Source: Ferrovum sp. JA12
GTDB lineage: Bacteria > Pseudomonadota > Gammaproteobacteria > Burkholderiales > Ferrovaceae
Reading direction: 5' to 3'
NCBI RefSeq assembly: GCF_001431705.1
Contig: NZ_LJWX01000001.1
Coordinates: 186,001 to 250,000 of the forward strand
DNA length: 64,000 nucleotides
In this document: piece after piece, positions 1-8,539 of the stretch
How positions within the stretch are numbered: position 1 is the first letter of the stretch
Layout: each line of letters begins with the position of its first letter
The notes under the pieces: model-generated
The model's database searches: none
Seen by the model: the letters and a program-made list of their open reading frames with translations, nothing else
What the model was told of the DNA's origin: nothing
Translations under genes and position numbers: made by a program

Positions 1-936
1 ATAGCCTTTGCCTTTTTACCGAGCCTTTGTCTCCTGCTAGGTCATCCAGGCTGGCCACTATGGATTGGTTTATTTGCCTTGCCTATTCTAGAACTTCTGT
101 TCCAACGATATCAAGGCCCTATCCCCTACTGGAGTTTTTGGACACTGCGTTGTGTGCTGGCGGTGATTACTATTCAAGGTCTTTTAGGGGCCTTACTAGC
201 CTCGCATTATGCGTGGTGGTTAGTGATGTTGGCGGGAGCTGGGTCAGGCTATGCGGCAGGGAGCTCAGGCAATGCCCTTGGGCACGAGTTAGGACACAGC
301 AGAAATATTTGGGATAAACGCTTAGCAAAATGGTTTTTTACTAGCGTCTGCTTTGGCCATTACACTCAAGAACATGGGGCAGGACACCATGTGTTAGTGG
401 GCACACCTAAGGACAGTTTATACACTAACGTTAACGACAATCTCACCAGCTTCTCACAACGCAATATGATAAAACAATTGCGTCTTGGTATTCAAATAGC
501 CCGATCACGTGACAATCTCTGGTCAGAGGTATATGGTCCCATTTTCTTTTACGGACTCATCAATCTAGTGATAGGTTATTTTGCAGGTTGGAAGGGGGTC
601 CTATTTTTAACTTGCCAAACCATCGTTATGTATATGGTAGATGCCTCCATTACCTTCATACAACATTGGTCGCTGTATCGCAAAGAGATCAATGGTCGTT
701 ATGAGCGTGTGGGCCCGACTCATACCTGGGACTGCGATAACTGGATTACCACGGTAGTCTCCTTCAACAATTGCCGCCATGTGGACCACCACATTAATCC
801 CGGTAAAGATCTGAATGCACTGGAAAACGTGGCTGCGGCGCCCAAAATGCCCTATGGCTACGCTGTCATGGGGACGCTTGCTAATTTCCCCGGACTATTC
901 AGGCGAGTCATGGAACCTCTTTTACCCCACTCATAG
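1..936 (+). CDS. AlkB-type diiron membrane hydroxylase (alkane 1-monooxygenase family), 5' end cut off
   Basis: The reading frame is open from base 1, so the gene begins left of the window; 311 codons are visible. It is an integral membrane protein carrying the three histidine boxes of the AlkB / membrane desaturase superfamily: HELGH at visible codons 95-99, an EHGAGHH box near codon 125, and a C-terminal NNCRHVDHH box near codon 260. These histidines bind the non-haem diiron centre that activates O2 to hydroxylate alkyl chains. The family normally has about 400 residues, so roughly 80-100 residues are missing. No rubredoxin or rubredoxin reductase gene lies next to it in view. A fatty-acid desaturase or other alkyl hydroxylase is the main alternative; the box spacing favours AlkB-like. 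Confidence 0.85.
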   Translation: MAFAFLPSLCLLLGHPGWPLWIGLFALPILELLFQRYQGPIPYWSFWTLRCVLAVITIQGLLGALLASHYAWWLVMLAGAGSGYAAGSSGNALGHELGHSRNIWDKRLAKWFFTSVCFGHYTQEHGAGHHVLVGTPKDSLYTNVNDNLTSFSQRNMIKQLRLGIQIARSRDNLWSEVYGPIFFYGLINLVIGYFAGWKGVLFLTCQTIVMYMVDASITFIQHWSLYRKEINGRYERVGPTHTWDCDNWITTVVSFNNCRHVDHHINPGKDLNALENVAAAPKMPYGYAVMGTLANFPGLFRRVMEPLLPHS

Positions 937-1168
937 AGGAAAAACTCATCCTGCTGCATGAGTGATTGACCAACTGCCGCTACCCATGCCACTGTGCTAC
1001 AGGACATCGATGCTAAATCTCTCTAGCGGTTATGACCTGGACCTTCACACTCACTGGCATTGATGGTGGTCACTGCCGCCACCAAGCCAACTCATTTCAG
1101 CCTTTGCTGTCATTGAATCTATGGGCTGTAGCCATCCCCTAAGGGAGCTCAATCACTGATTTCATGGG
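937..1168. other. Intergenic stretch without a recognisable gene
   Basis: Between the hydroxylase gene and lgt I see no open frame of useful length on either strand and no clear hairpin terminator. Short fragments read as peptide but are interrupted by stops in every frame. It could hold decayed coding sequence, but nothing identifiable remains. The lgt promoter lies at its right end. Confidence 0.5.
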
Positions 1169-1174
1169 TATAAT
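1169..1174 (+). promoter_or_regulatory. Putative -10 box of the lgt promoter
   Basis: A perfect sigma-70 type TATAAT stands 29 bases before the lgt start codon. The -35 region at the expected distance (about 1146-1151) is poor, so the call rests on the -10 box and its position. Confidence 0.4.
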
Positions 1175-1203
1175 CGTAATTCTTCTTTTTTAAGGCGTTG
1201 ATC

Positions 1204-1995
1204 ATGCTTGTGCACCCGAACTTTGATCCTGTAGCAATCCATTTAGGCCCCCTGACTGTTCGCTGGTATGGACTGATGTACTTATTTGGCTTTTTAGCAG
1301 GCTCTTATGCTGGACGCTGGCGTATTAACACACAACCCTGGTTAAAGTGGAGCGTGGAGGAGGTTGATCAATTATTGACTTATGTGGTGTTTGGAGTCAT
1401 TGTTGGTGGTCGATTAGGCTATGTGCTCTTTTACAAACCTGAGTATTATTTTTCTCATCCTCTAGAAATCGTGGCTTTATGGAAGGGTGGCATGTCCTTT
1501 CACGGCGGTTTTTTAGGGGTAACTGTGGCGAGTAGTTTATTTGCCAGAAGAAGCCAACGCCGTTGGCTAGATATCACCGACTTTGTGGCCCCTCTTGTCA
1601 CCTTTGGTCTGGGCTTTGGGCGCTTGGGTAATTTTATTAACGGCGAATTACCAGGACGCCCCACTTCGCTTCCCTGGGGGATGATTTTCCCCAATACAGA
1701 CCTCATTGCTCGTCACCCCTCACAGCTCTATGAGGCTCTCCTCGAGGGGCTAGTGCTGGGTACTTTTTTATTTCTCGCGAGCAGAAAACAGCGCCCCACT
1801 GGTGTGTTATCCGCTTACTTTTTAATGGGTTACGGTAGCTTTCGTTTTCTTGTGGAGTTCACCCGCGAGCCCGATAACTTTCTGGGTTTATTGGATTTGG
1901 GATTAAGTATGGGCCAATGGCTAAGCCTGCCTATGATTATTGCCGGGCTAATACTGTGGAGAAGTTCTTTGAAATCGGCTATGATTATAAAATAA
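1204..1995 (+). CDS. lgt: Phosphatidylglycerol-prolipoprotein diacylglyceryl transferase
   Basis: Lgt attaches diacylglycerol from phosphatidylglycerol to the lipobox cysteine of prolipoproteins in the inner membrane. The 263-residue protein has the usual length, starts with the conserved [20 protein letters not shown] stretch, shows the [10 protein letters not shown] and HGGFLG segments and the diagnostic [10 protein letters not shown] signature, followed by RHPSQLYEA. About seven hydrophobic segments are visible. I chose the ATG at 1204 over an in-frame TTG two codons earlier because an AAGG ribosome site sits about 8 bases upstream and other Lgt proteins begin here. At least three lipoprotein genes in this window (livK, lptE and the 42543 gene) would be its substrates. 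Confidence 0.97.
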   Translation: MLVHPNFDPVAIHLGPLTVRWYGLMYLFGFLAGSYAGRWRINTQPWLKWSVEEVDQLLTYVVFGVIVGGRLGYVLFYKPEYYFSHPLEIVALWKGGMSFHGGFLGVTVASSLFARRSQRRWLDITDFVAPLVTFGLGFGRLGNFINGELPGRPTSLPWGMIFPNTDLIARHPSQLYEALLEGLVLGTFLFLASRKQRPTGVLSAYFLMGYGSFRFLVEFTREPDNFLGLLDLGLSMGQWLSLPMIIAGLILWRSSLKSAMIIK

Positions 1996-2091
1996 TAATA
2001 AGCTCTTTATACGGCAGGTAAAGACAATACATCACGAAGAACGCTGGCAATGAGAAAATTTAACTGCCTGTTATTAATTTGGGAGAATACC

Positions 2092-2412
2092 ATGAAATCA
2101 CTCTTGTCCTTATCCGTTGCATGTACTATTACCTTAGCAACCTTGTCAACCTATGCCGCTGAGAAAGGTGAAACACTTGCCGCACAAAATGGCTGCCTGT
2201 CCTGTCACGCGGTTGATCATAAAATCTTGGGGCCCGCTTACAAGGATGTGGCTAAAAAATATCAAGGTGTTGCCGGAATTGAAGACAAGCTTTTCCAGAA
2301 AGTCAGACATGGCGGTGGCGGTGTATGGGGTGCTATGGCTATGCCAGCTCAAACCAAAGTATCCGATGCCGATCTGCACACCATACTCAAATGGGTTCTT
2401 AGTCGAAAATAA
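2092..2412 (+). CDS. Small periplasmic class I cytochrome c (c551/c8-like)
   Basis: A 106-residue precursor with a typical Sec signal peptide ending at ...STYA-A, leaving a mature protein of about 85 residues. It has one haem site (CLSCH), a GPAYKDVAKKY segment typical of c551/c552 cytochromes, and a late Met in GAMAMPA as probable sixth haem ligand. It should be a soluble one-electron carrier in the periplasm, perhaps between quinol oxidation and a terminal oxidase. The ATG at 2092 follows a GGGAG ribosome site; an upstream in-frame ATG at 2050 would bury the signal peptide and is rejected. It stands alone between lgt and livK. Confidence 0.9.
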   Translation: MKSLLSLSVACTITLATLSTYAAEKGETLAAQNGCLSCHAVDHKILGPAYKDVAKKYQGVAGIEDKLFQKVRHGGGGVWGAMAMPAQTKVSDADLHTILKWVLSRK

Positions 2413-2443
2413 ATAGCCAATAAATAAAGGAGCGGTTAATTTC

Positions 2444-3586
2444 ATGGTCGTTAAACACATCGTCAAGCTATCCATTTTTTTAACTGCTGTCACTGTTTTA
2501 TCAGGTTGTCAAAAAAGTAGCCCTCCTGCCACCAGTGATTCTATTGAGGTGGTGATTGGTTCAGCAGCGCCCCTTACCGGACCACAATCACACTTGGGTC
2601 AAGACAATGCGAACGGTGCGCAACTCGCTATCGATGACGCCAACCAAGAGCACATTGTCATTCAGGGCAAAAAAGTACATTTTTCCTTACAAAGCGAGGA
2701 TGATGCCGCTGACCCGAAAACTGGCACCATCGTGGCACAAAAATTTGCCGACCAAAAGGTTAATGGGGTAGTGGGGCACTTAAACTCTGGCACCACCATT
2801 CCCGCATCTCGCATCTATTCAAACGCAGGAATTGTACAAATTTCCCCATCGGCCACCAATCCTAAATACACCCAACAGGGCTTTAAAACCGCTTTCAGAG
2901 TGATGGCTAATGATATTCAGCAGGGCCGAGTGTTAGCTCAATTCACCAGTCAACATCTAAAAGCCAAACGCGTGGCGATCATCGATGACGCCACCTCCTA
3001 TGGCCAGGGATTAGCTGACGAATATGCTAAAAACTTAACAGGGGTAGAAGTGGTGGCACGCGAGCATACCGATGACCACAGTACAGACTTTAGTGCCATC
3101 CTGACACGCATTAAAGGAAAATCAGCAGATGTGATTTTCTATGGTGGCATGGACGCGCAAAGTGGTCCCATGGTTAAACAACTGCGGGCTTTGCGGGATA
3201 AAGCCGTATTTTTAACAGGCGATGGGGGATGCTCCACCGAGTTTGCCCAATTAGCGGGCGATGCCGCCAACGCCAGCTTCTGTAGCTTGCCAGGCATCCC
3301 CCTTGATAAGATGCCAAAAGGCCCCGATTTTTCATCCCGCTTTAAGACTAAATTCGGTCCTATCCAAGATTATGCTCCCTATGCCTATGATGCCGTTGGA
3401 GTCATGATTGCAGCCATGCAACAAGCGCAATCCACCGATCCTGGTGAATATATTAAAGCCCTTTCTACCCTTCATTATAATGGGGTAACAGCAAATATTT
3501 CCTTTGACGAGAAGGGCGATCTTAAGGATGCTAAAGTGACTGTCTACGAGTGGCTACAGGGTAAAAAAACACCTGTAGAAAACTGA
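2444..3586 (+). CDS. livK: Branched-chain amino-acid type ABC transporter, substrate-binding lipoprotein
   Basis: A 380-residue type I periplasmic binding protein of the LivJ/LivK family. The N-terminus is a lipoprotein signal with lipobox LSGC, so it is anchored to a membrane rather than free. Typical family features are the GSAAPLTGPQ segment, the GVVGHLNSGTTIPAS hinge region and YAYDAV near the C-terminus. An AAGGAG site precedes the ATG. It faces livF tail to tail with only 4 bases between the stop codons, so it is transcribed apart from its presumed partners livHMGF. The ligand cannot be read from sequence; branched-chain amino acids, other amino acids or amides are all possible. Confidence 0.9.
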   Translation: MVVKHIVKLSIFLTAVTVLSGCQKSSPPATSDSIEVVIGSAAPLTGPQSHLGQDNANGAQLAIDDANQEHIVIQGKKVHFSLQSEDDAADPKTGTIVAQKFADQKVNGVVGHLNSGTTIPASRIYSNAGIVQISPSATNPKYTQQGFKTAFRVMANDIQQGRVLAQFTSQHLKAKRVAIIDDATSYGQGLADEYAKNLTGVEVVAREHTDDHSTDFSAILTRIKGKSADVIFYGGMDAQSGPMVKQLRALRDKAVFLTGDGGCSTEFAQLAGDAANASFCSLPGIPLDKMPKGPDFSSRFKTKFGPIQDYAPYAYDAVGVMIAAMQQAQSTDPGEYIKALSTLHYNGVTANISFDEKGDLKDAKVTVYEWLQGKKTPVEN

Positions 3587-3590
3587 TTAC

Positions 3591-4292
3591 TTAACCTAAA
3601 TAGGCTTGTTGTACGAGAGGATGGGTTAGGCAATTGCGTGCACTGTCGGAGAGGATAATCTCTCCGGTATCCATCACGTAAGCTCGGTCACAAAGGTTTA
3701 GTGCAAGCTCGGCGTTTTGTTCAATCAACAGTAAACTGACGCCGGCGCTCCCTACTCTCCCAATAATATCAAAAAGGTGATCCACCATCTGTGGCGCCAA
3801 CCCCATACTGGGTTCATCTAGCATCAACAATTGCGGTTCAGCTAATAGCGCACGACCAATGGCCAACATCTGTTGTTCCCCTCCAGAGAGGGTTCCCGCA
3901 TTTTGTGAACGTCTTTCATAGAGCCGCGGAAAAATATCATACACTTGAGCCAACTTAGGCTTAAGCTCTTTAGCGGGACGCGTATAGGCCCCCATCCACA
4001 AATTTTCTTCGATGGTTAAGCGTTGAAAAATACCCCTACCCTCTGGTACCAACCCTATTCCCCGTGTCACCCGCTCATAGGCTGGCAAGGTGTTGATGAC
4101 TTGGCCATTAAAATTGATGGTGCCATGACTCACAGGAACCAACCCTGCTAGGGCTTTCAAGGTAGTGCTTTTACCCGCTCCATTGGCGCCAATAATCGTG
4201 ACTCGTTCACCCTGCAACACATGAAAGTCAATCTGTCGCACTGCCTGTATCCCGTCGTAACTCACGGATAGGGCGGTCACTTCAAGCAGCAT
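3591..4292 (-). CDS. livF: Branched-chain amino-acid type ABC transporter, ATP-binding protein LivF
   Basis: A 233-residue ABC ATPase with Walker A GANGAGKST, the LSGGEQQML signature, Walker B LLMLDEPSMGLAP and the H-loop region, close to LivF throughout. With LivG it forms the nucleotide-binding heterodimer that powers LivHM. The ATG at 4292 has a GAGGG ribosome site and overlaps the end of livG by 11 bases; an upstream in-frame start at 4322 lies well inside livG and lacks a family match. It is the last gene of the livHMGF operon. Confidence 0.95.
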   Translation of the reverse strand: MLLEVTALSVSYDGIQAVRQIDFHVLQGERVTIIGANGAGKSTTLKALAGLVPVSHGTINFNGQVINTLPAYERVTRGIGLVPEGRGIFQRLTIEENLWMGAYTRPAKELKPKLAQVYDIFPRLYERRSQNAGTLSGGEQQMLAIGRALLAEPQLLMLDEPSMGLAPQMVDHLFDIIGRVGSAGVSLLLIEQNAELALNLCDRAYVMDTGEIILSDSARNCLTHPLVQQAYLG

Positions 4293-5058
4293 GATGTTGC
4301 CCTCGCCCAAGATACGCCTCAATGACTTTAGGATGGTGTTGTATGGTGTAGGGGTCCCCCTCGGCGATCACTTCCCCAAAGTTCAGCACAGAAATGTGCT
4401 GACACAACGACATGATCCATTTCACATCATGCTCAATGACCAATACCGTGATACCTTGTTCTTTCACTCGTTGAATCAGTGTCGCTAACTCTTGCCTCTC
4501 TCTCAGGTTCATCCCTGCCGCAGGCTCATCAAGAGCTAACAAAGTAGGTTCTGTAGCCAGAGCACGAGCAATTTCTAAACGCCGTTGATCACCGTAGGAT
4601 AAGGTTTTGGCGTAATCCCAAGCGCGCTCACTCAAGCCCACATAATCAAGAAAACAGTGGGCGCTCTCGCGCATGGCCCGTTCCTCATGACGTGTTTGAC
4701 GGGTATTGAAAATGGCTCCCCACACCGAGGCCTGGGAGCGTAAATGTCGCCCTACTAGAATATTCTCTAACACAGTCAAATTACCAAACAAACGGATATT
4801 CTGAAAAGTTCTGGCAATTCCACAACGCGCCACCTCGTGGGCTTGCCCCACGGGTAAAGGCCGATTAGCGAGCAGAATATCGCCCTGATCAGGACGGTAG
4901 AGACCGGTAATAATATTAAACAGGGTGGTTTTACCCGCACCATTGGGTCCAATCAAACCAACAATACTCCCCTTGGGGATAGCCATATTGACGTCTTTTA
5001 ATGCTAAAAGCCCGCCAAAACCCTTGGTGATGTGTCTCACTTCCAAGAGATTACTCAT
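4282..5058 (-). CDS. livG: Branched-chain amino-acid type ABC transporter, ATP-binding protein LivG
   Basis: A 258-residue ABC ATPase with Walker A GPNGAGKTT, the LivG-type signature LSYGDQRRLEIARAL, Walker B LLALDEPAAGMN and the C-terminal ...KVIEAYLG motif characteristic of LivG. It overlaps livM by 8 bases and livF by 11, indicating translational coupling in one operon. The absence of the long N-terminal extension of UrtD argues against a urea transporter. Confidence 0.95.
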   Translation of the reverse strand: MSNLLEVRHITKGFGGLLALKDVNMAIPKGSIVGLIGPNGAGKTTLFNIITGLYRPDQGDILLANRPLPVGQAHEVARCGIARTFQNIRLFGNLTVLENILVGRHLRSQASVWGAIFNTRQTRHEERAMRESAHCFLDYVGLSERAWDYAKTLSYGDQRRLEIARALATEPTLLALDEPAAGMNLRERQELATLIQRVKEQGITVLVIEHDVKWIMSLCQHISVLNFGEVIAEGDPYTIQHHPKVIEAYLGRGQHHAA

Positions 5059-6082
5059 GATGGAGCTCCTTGGCTCTCAGTCTTGAAGGAATAAGTCCCT
5101 CAGGACGTATGAGCATCATCACAACTAAGGCTAGGGCAAACATAATCAATCTTAAGTTAGCCGGATCAACCCATACTGCACCCAGTAAGCTTCTCTGCCA
5201 CCCGACACTGGCCCGAAGTAATTCAGGCAGCACACTCAACAACAAGGAGCCTACAATCACTCCCGGAATGTGTCCCATCCCCCCTAACACGACCATACAT
5301 AAAATCATCACCGATTCCATTAAAGTAAAGCTTTCAGGGCTGACAAACTCCTGAAAGCCCGCGAATAACCCCCCCGATAATCCGCCCACCGTGGCGCCCA
5401 AACCAAAGGCCAATAGCTTATAGCGTTTAGTGTGAATACCCACACATGAGGCAGCCAGCTCATCCTCTCTGATGGCCATCCAAGCCCGACCGATTCTGGA
5501 TTTTTCAAGGCGATAAGAAAATACAATGGCAATCATTACCGCCAATAAGAACAAATAATAAATATTGATCACGGCAGGAAAATGCAGTGACATCACCGAG
5601 AAGTCATGGTTAAAAACAAAGCTTCCCACCTGTAGTGGGTCAATGTCACTGATCCCTTGAGGGCCGTTAGTAATATTCACTGGCGCGGAGAGATTGTTTA
5701 AAAATATCCGAATAATCTCACCAAAGCCTAAGGTCACAATGGCCAAATAATCCCCCTTGAGGCGCAAGGTGGGGGCCCCTAACAGCACCCCAAACACCCC
5801 GGCTGACAAGGCACCAAGGGGTAAGACGACTAACAGTGGCCAATGCAACCCAAACTGTGGTGAGGATAGCAATGCATAACAATAAGCCCCCACAGCAAAA
5901 AAAGCGATATAGCCCAGGTCTAATAACCCTGCGTATCCCACCACCACATTTAAACCTAAGGACAGCATTAAGTAGAGTAAAGCAAAATCTAAAATCCTAA
6001 CCCAGCTCTGTCCCACTAAGACCTCAGTTAGCCAAGGTAACATGAGGGCGAGTAGCAATAATAGGTAATATTTATTCCTCAT
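5051..6082 (-). CDS. livM: Branched-chain amino-acid type ABC transporter permease LivM
   Basis: A 343-residue integral membrane permease with about ten hydrophobic segments. Family marks include LNVVVGYAGLLDLGYIAFFAVG near the N-terminus, the cytoplasmic coupling region with RIGRAWMAIREDELAA, and the GGMGHIPGVIVGS loop near the C-terminus. It partners LivH in the translocation channel. Its start overlaps the livH stop by 4 bases. Confidence 0.95.
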   Translation of the reverse strand: MRNKYYLLLLLALMLPWLTEVLVGQSWVRILDFALLYLMLSLGLNVVVGYAGLLDLGYIAFFAVGAYCYALLSSPQFGLHWPLLVVLPLGALSAGVFGVLLGAPTLRLKGDYLAIVTLGFGEIIRIFLNNLSAPVNITNGPQGISDIDPLQVGSFVFNHDFSVMSLHFPAVINIYYLFLLAVMIAIVFSYRLEKSRIGRAWMAIREDELAASCVGIHTKRYKLLAFGLGATVGGLSGGLFAGFQEFVSPESFTLMESVMILCMVVLGGMGHIPGVIVGSLLLSVLPELLRASVGWQRSLLGAVWVDPANLRLIMFALALVVMMLIRPEGLIPSRLRAKELHHE

Positions 6083-7002
6083 ACTTTCTCCTGAGTCTTG
6101 CCACCTAACAGCCCATTAGGTTTAAAGATCAGCACTAAAATCAGCACAAAAAAAGCAAACACATCTTTGTAGTTACTGCCAAATAGACCATGGGTTAAAT
6201 CACCGATATAGCCTGCTCCTAAGGCTTCCACGACACCAAGTAACACCCCCCCCAGCATCGCGCCTTTTAAATTACCAATTCCCCCTAATACGGCAGCAGT
6301 AAATGCTTTTAGTCCCAATAAAAAACCCATGGTGTAGTTACCCACCGAGTAATAGATCACGTCCATCACCCCAGCCACTGCGGCGAGGGCCGAACCCAGA
6401 ATAAAAGTTTGTGAAATAACCCGATCTGTATTAACCCCCATCAACTGAGCAAAGGGCACGCTTTGCGCTGTAGCGCGCATGGCACGACCGAGCTTAGTAT
6501 GATGAATCAATTGCCAAAGTAACAACATGAATAATAAGGATAAAACAAAAATACTTAATTGCAGCGTTGACACAACGAGGCCATGCCATGCCAACGTGAG
6601 CTCCCCTATATTTCCTGGGAAGGGGAGATAGCCTTTCCCCCAAATTAATGACGCCAATTGTTGCAATAATAAAGACAAACCAATGGCGGTAATCAGAGGC
6701 GCTAATTTAGGCGCTGAACGCAGGGGACGGTAGGCCACTTTCTCGATCAGATAACCCAGTATCATGCAAATGAATACAGAGAGTCCAAAGGCCACTATTA
6801 AAGCGCTCGTGAGCGGGAAGCCTTGAGTCATCAACCATTGTGTTGTGGACAGGGCAATTAAGGCTCCTATCATGACCACGTCACCATGGGCAAAGTTAAT
6901 CAATTCCATAATACCGTAGACCATGGTGTAACCCAGCGCCACCAGAGCGTAAATACTCCCCAACGTTAAACCATTAATCACTTGTTGCCAAAAGATCATC
7001 AC
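6079..7002 (-). CDS. livH: Branched-chain amino-acid type ABC transporter permease LivH
   Basis: A 307-residue membrane permease. It opens with the family-typical INGLTLGSIYALVALGYTMV and ELINFAHGDVVMIGA stretch and has the GRAMRATAQ coupling segment and the GGIGNLKGAMLGG loop. It is the first gene of livHMGF. Only 3 bases separate it from the end of hemF upstream, so the operon may be co-transcribed with hemF. Confidence 0.95.
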   Translation of the reverse strand: MMIFWQQVINGLTLGSIYALVALGYTMVYGIMELINFAHGDVVMIGALIALSTTQWLMTQGFPLTSALIVAFGLSVFICMILGYLIEKVAYRPLRSAPKLAPLITAIGLSLLLQQLASLIWGKGYLPFPGNIGELTLAWHGLVVSTLQLSIFVLSLLFMLLLWQLIHHTKLGRAMRATAQSVPFAQLMGVNTDRVISQTFILGSALAAVAGVMDVIYYSVGNYTMGFLLGLKAFTAAVLGGIGNLKGAMLGGVLLGVVEALGAGYIGDLTHGLFGSNYKDVFAFFVLILVLIFKPNGLLGGKTQEKV

Positions 7003-7005
7003 GGC

Positions 7006-7902
7006 CTAAATCCAATCACGTCCATTAATAAAATCCGTTAAAAGAGTGGCCTCAGCAGTACCCGCTTCGGGTTGCCAGTCGTAACGCCAGCGCACAATAG
7101 GAGGCATAGACATGAGAATCGATTCTGTTCTGCCCCCTGATTGGAGACCGAATAAGGTCCCGCGGTCATAGACTAAATTAAACTCCACGTAACGCCCGCG
7201 TCGGTAAGCCTGAAAATCTCTCTCTCGCTCACCAAAGGAAAGGTCTTTTCTTTTGTCAACAATGGGGGCGTAGGCCTGCAAAAAATGATCGCCCACGCTG
7301 GCCCACAGAGCCCGTGACTGATCCCAACCTAACTCATTAAAATCATCGAAAAATATCCCCCCCACGCCCCGGGGTTCACTGCGATGTTTTAAATAAAAGT
7401 ATTCATCACACCATTTTTTAAACTGCGGATACCATTGCTGACCAAAAGGATTCAGTGCTTGGCGGCAAGTGTCATGAAAATGCACGGCATCCTCGGTAAA
7501 CCCATAGTAAGGGGTTAAATCCATGCCACCACCAAACCACCACACAGGATCCTTCTGTTCATCAAAAGCAATAAAGCAGCGAATGTTCATATGTACCGTT
7601 GGCACATAGGGGTTTCTGGGATGCAAGACCAAGGATACGCCCAAGGCTTCAAATCTGCGCCCAGCTAACTCAGGACGGTGCTGTGTTGCGGAGGGAGGGA
7701 GGCCTGGCCCCATGACATGGGAGAAGTTCACGCCTCCTCGTTCAAATAAATGACCTTCCTCAATTAAGGCGCTGACCCCGCCACCCCCCTGGGGACGTTG
7801 CCAACTATCAAAACGAAAGGATTGACCGTCTAACTCTTCGCAACGTTTAACAATGTTGGCTTGCAAAGACATTAAATAAGTTTTAATTTCATTAACATCC
7901 AT
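7006..7902 (-). CDS. hemF: Oxygen-dependent coproporphyrinogen III oxidase
   Basis: HemF oxidatively decarboxylates coproporphyrinogen III to protoporphyrinogen IX, a cytoplasmic step of haem synthesis that needs O2. The 298 residues match the usual length and show [20 protein letters not shown], the HMNIRCF and [15 protein letters not shown] segments, and the C-terminal [16 protein letters not shown] motif. Haem demand is high here given the many cytochromes encoded further along the window. It is divergent from tsaC across 67 bases and may be co-transcribed with livHMGF. Confidence 0.97.
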   Translation of the reverse strand: MDVNEIKTYLMSLQANIVKRCEELDGQSFRFDSWQRPQGGGGVSALIEEGHLFERGGVNFSHVMGPGLPPSATQHRPELAGRRFEALGVSLVLHPRNPYVPTVHMNIRCFIAFDEQKDPVWWFGGGMDLTPYYGFTEDAVHFHDTCRQALNPFGQQWYPQFKKWCDEYFYLKHRSEPRGVGGIFFDDFNELGWDQSRALWASVGDHFLQAYAPIVDKRKDLSFGERERDFQAYRRGRYVEFNLVYDRGTLFGLQSGGRTESILMSMPPIVRWRYDWQPEAGTAEATLLTDFINGRDWI

Positions 7903-7969
7903 AATCGCTTTATCCGTAAAATCTCAATAAACAGTGAAGTGTAACATTTTCAGATAGAATAAAATAACC

Positions 7970-8539
7970 ATGAAACAGACCAAACTCTCCCTCTCTGGAC
8001 GGGCACTCAGACACTATTTGGCACAAGGCGGTGTCATTGCCTATGCCACACGGGCCGTATTTGGACTGGGTTGTTCACCCTACAGCCAACGGGGCTTGAA
8101 AAAAATTCTACACATCAAAAAAAGACCCAGTCATAAGGGGCTTATTGTGATAGCCCATGATGCAGAACAATTTAAAACACTCCATCAGCCCTTGAGTTTA
8201 GCAGAGCAACACAGGGTTAACCAAAGCTGGCCAGGTCCCGTCACGTTTCTTGCTGCCGCCTCACGGCGTGCTCTACCCTTAGTTCGAGGTCGCTATAAAA
8301 ACAAAAAGATTGCTCTTCGAGTGGACGCCCACCCTGACACAGTAGCCCTGTTATCCACCATTAATATGCCGATTACCTCAACCAGCGCTAATTTATCGGG
8401 TCGCAGACCCATTCGTGACAGCCGGGAATGCTATCGTCAACTTGGTAAACAAGTGAGAGTGATCCGGGGAAGAGTTGCGCGCCATACTCAGCCATCAACC
8501 ATCATTGATTTGGGCAACGACAGAATTATTCGCCCTTAA
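7970..8539 (+). CDS. tsaC: L-threonylcarbamoyladenylate synthase (YrdC/Sua5 family)
   Basis: TsaC makes threonylcarbamoyl-AMP for the t6A modification at position 37 of ANN-decoding tRNAs. The 189-residue single-domain protein has the YrdC fold marks: the YATRAVFGLGC segment, the basic KKRPSHKGLIVI motif that binds the nucleotide, and the C-terminal STSANLSG motif. It lacks the extra Sua5 domain, so it is the TsaC rather than the Sua5 form. It ends in a 4-base tail-to-tail overlap with purD. Confidence 0.93.
   Translation: MKQTKLSLSGRALRHYLAQGGVIAYATRAVFGLGCSPYSQRGLKKILHIKKRPSHKGLIVIAHDAEQFKTLHQPLSLAEQHRVNQSWPGPVTFLAAASRRALPLVRGRYKNKKIALRVDAHPDTVALLSTINMPITSTSANLSGRRPIRDSRECYRQLGKQVRVIRGRVARHTQPSTIIDLGNDRIIRP

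Noticed and set aside
937-1197. Pseudogene remnant of the alkane hydroxylase or another gene
   Set aside because: Only very short open stretches with no convincing similarity; recorded as intergenic.
2146-2493. 115-codon minus-strand ORF over the cytochrome c gene
   Set aside because: It overlaps the clear cytochrome c frame and the start of livK, has no family-like features and is a shadow.
3591-7002. Urea transporter (Urt) assignment
   Set aside because: LivG lacks the UrtD-type extension, and no urease or urea genes are nearby.
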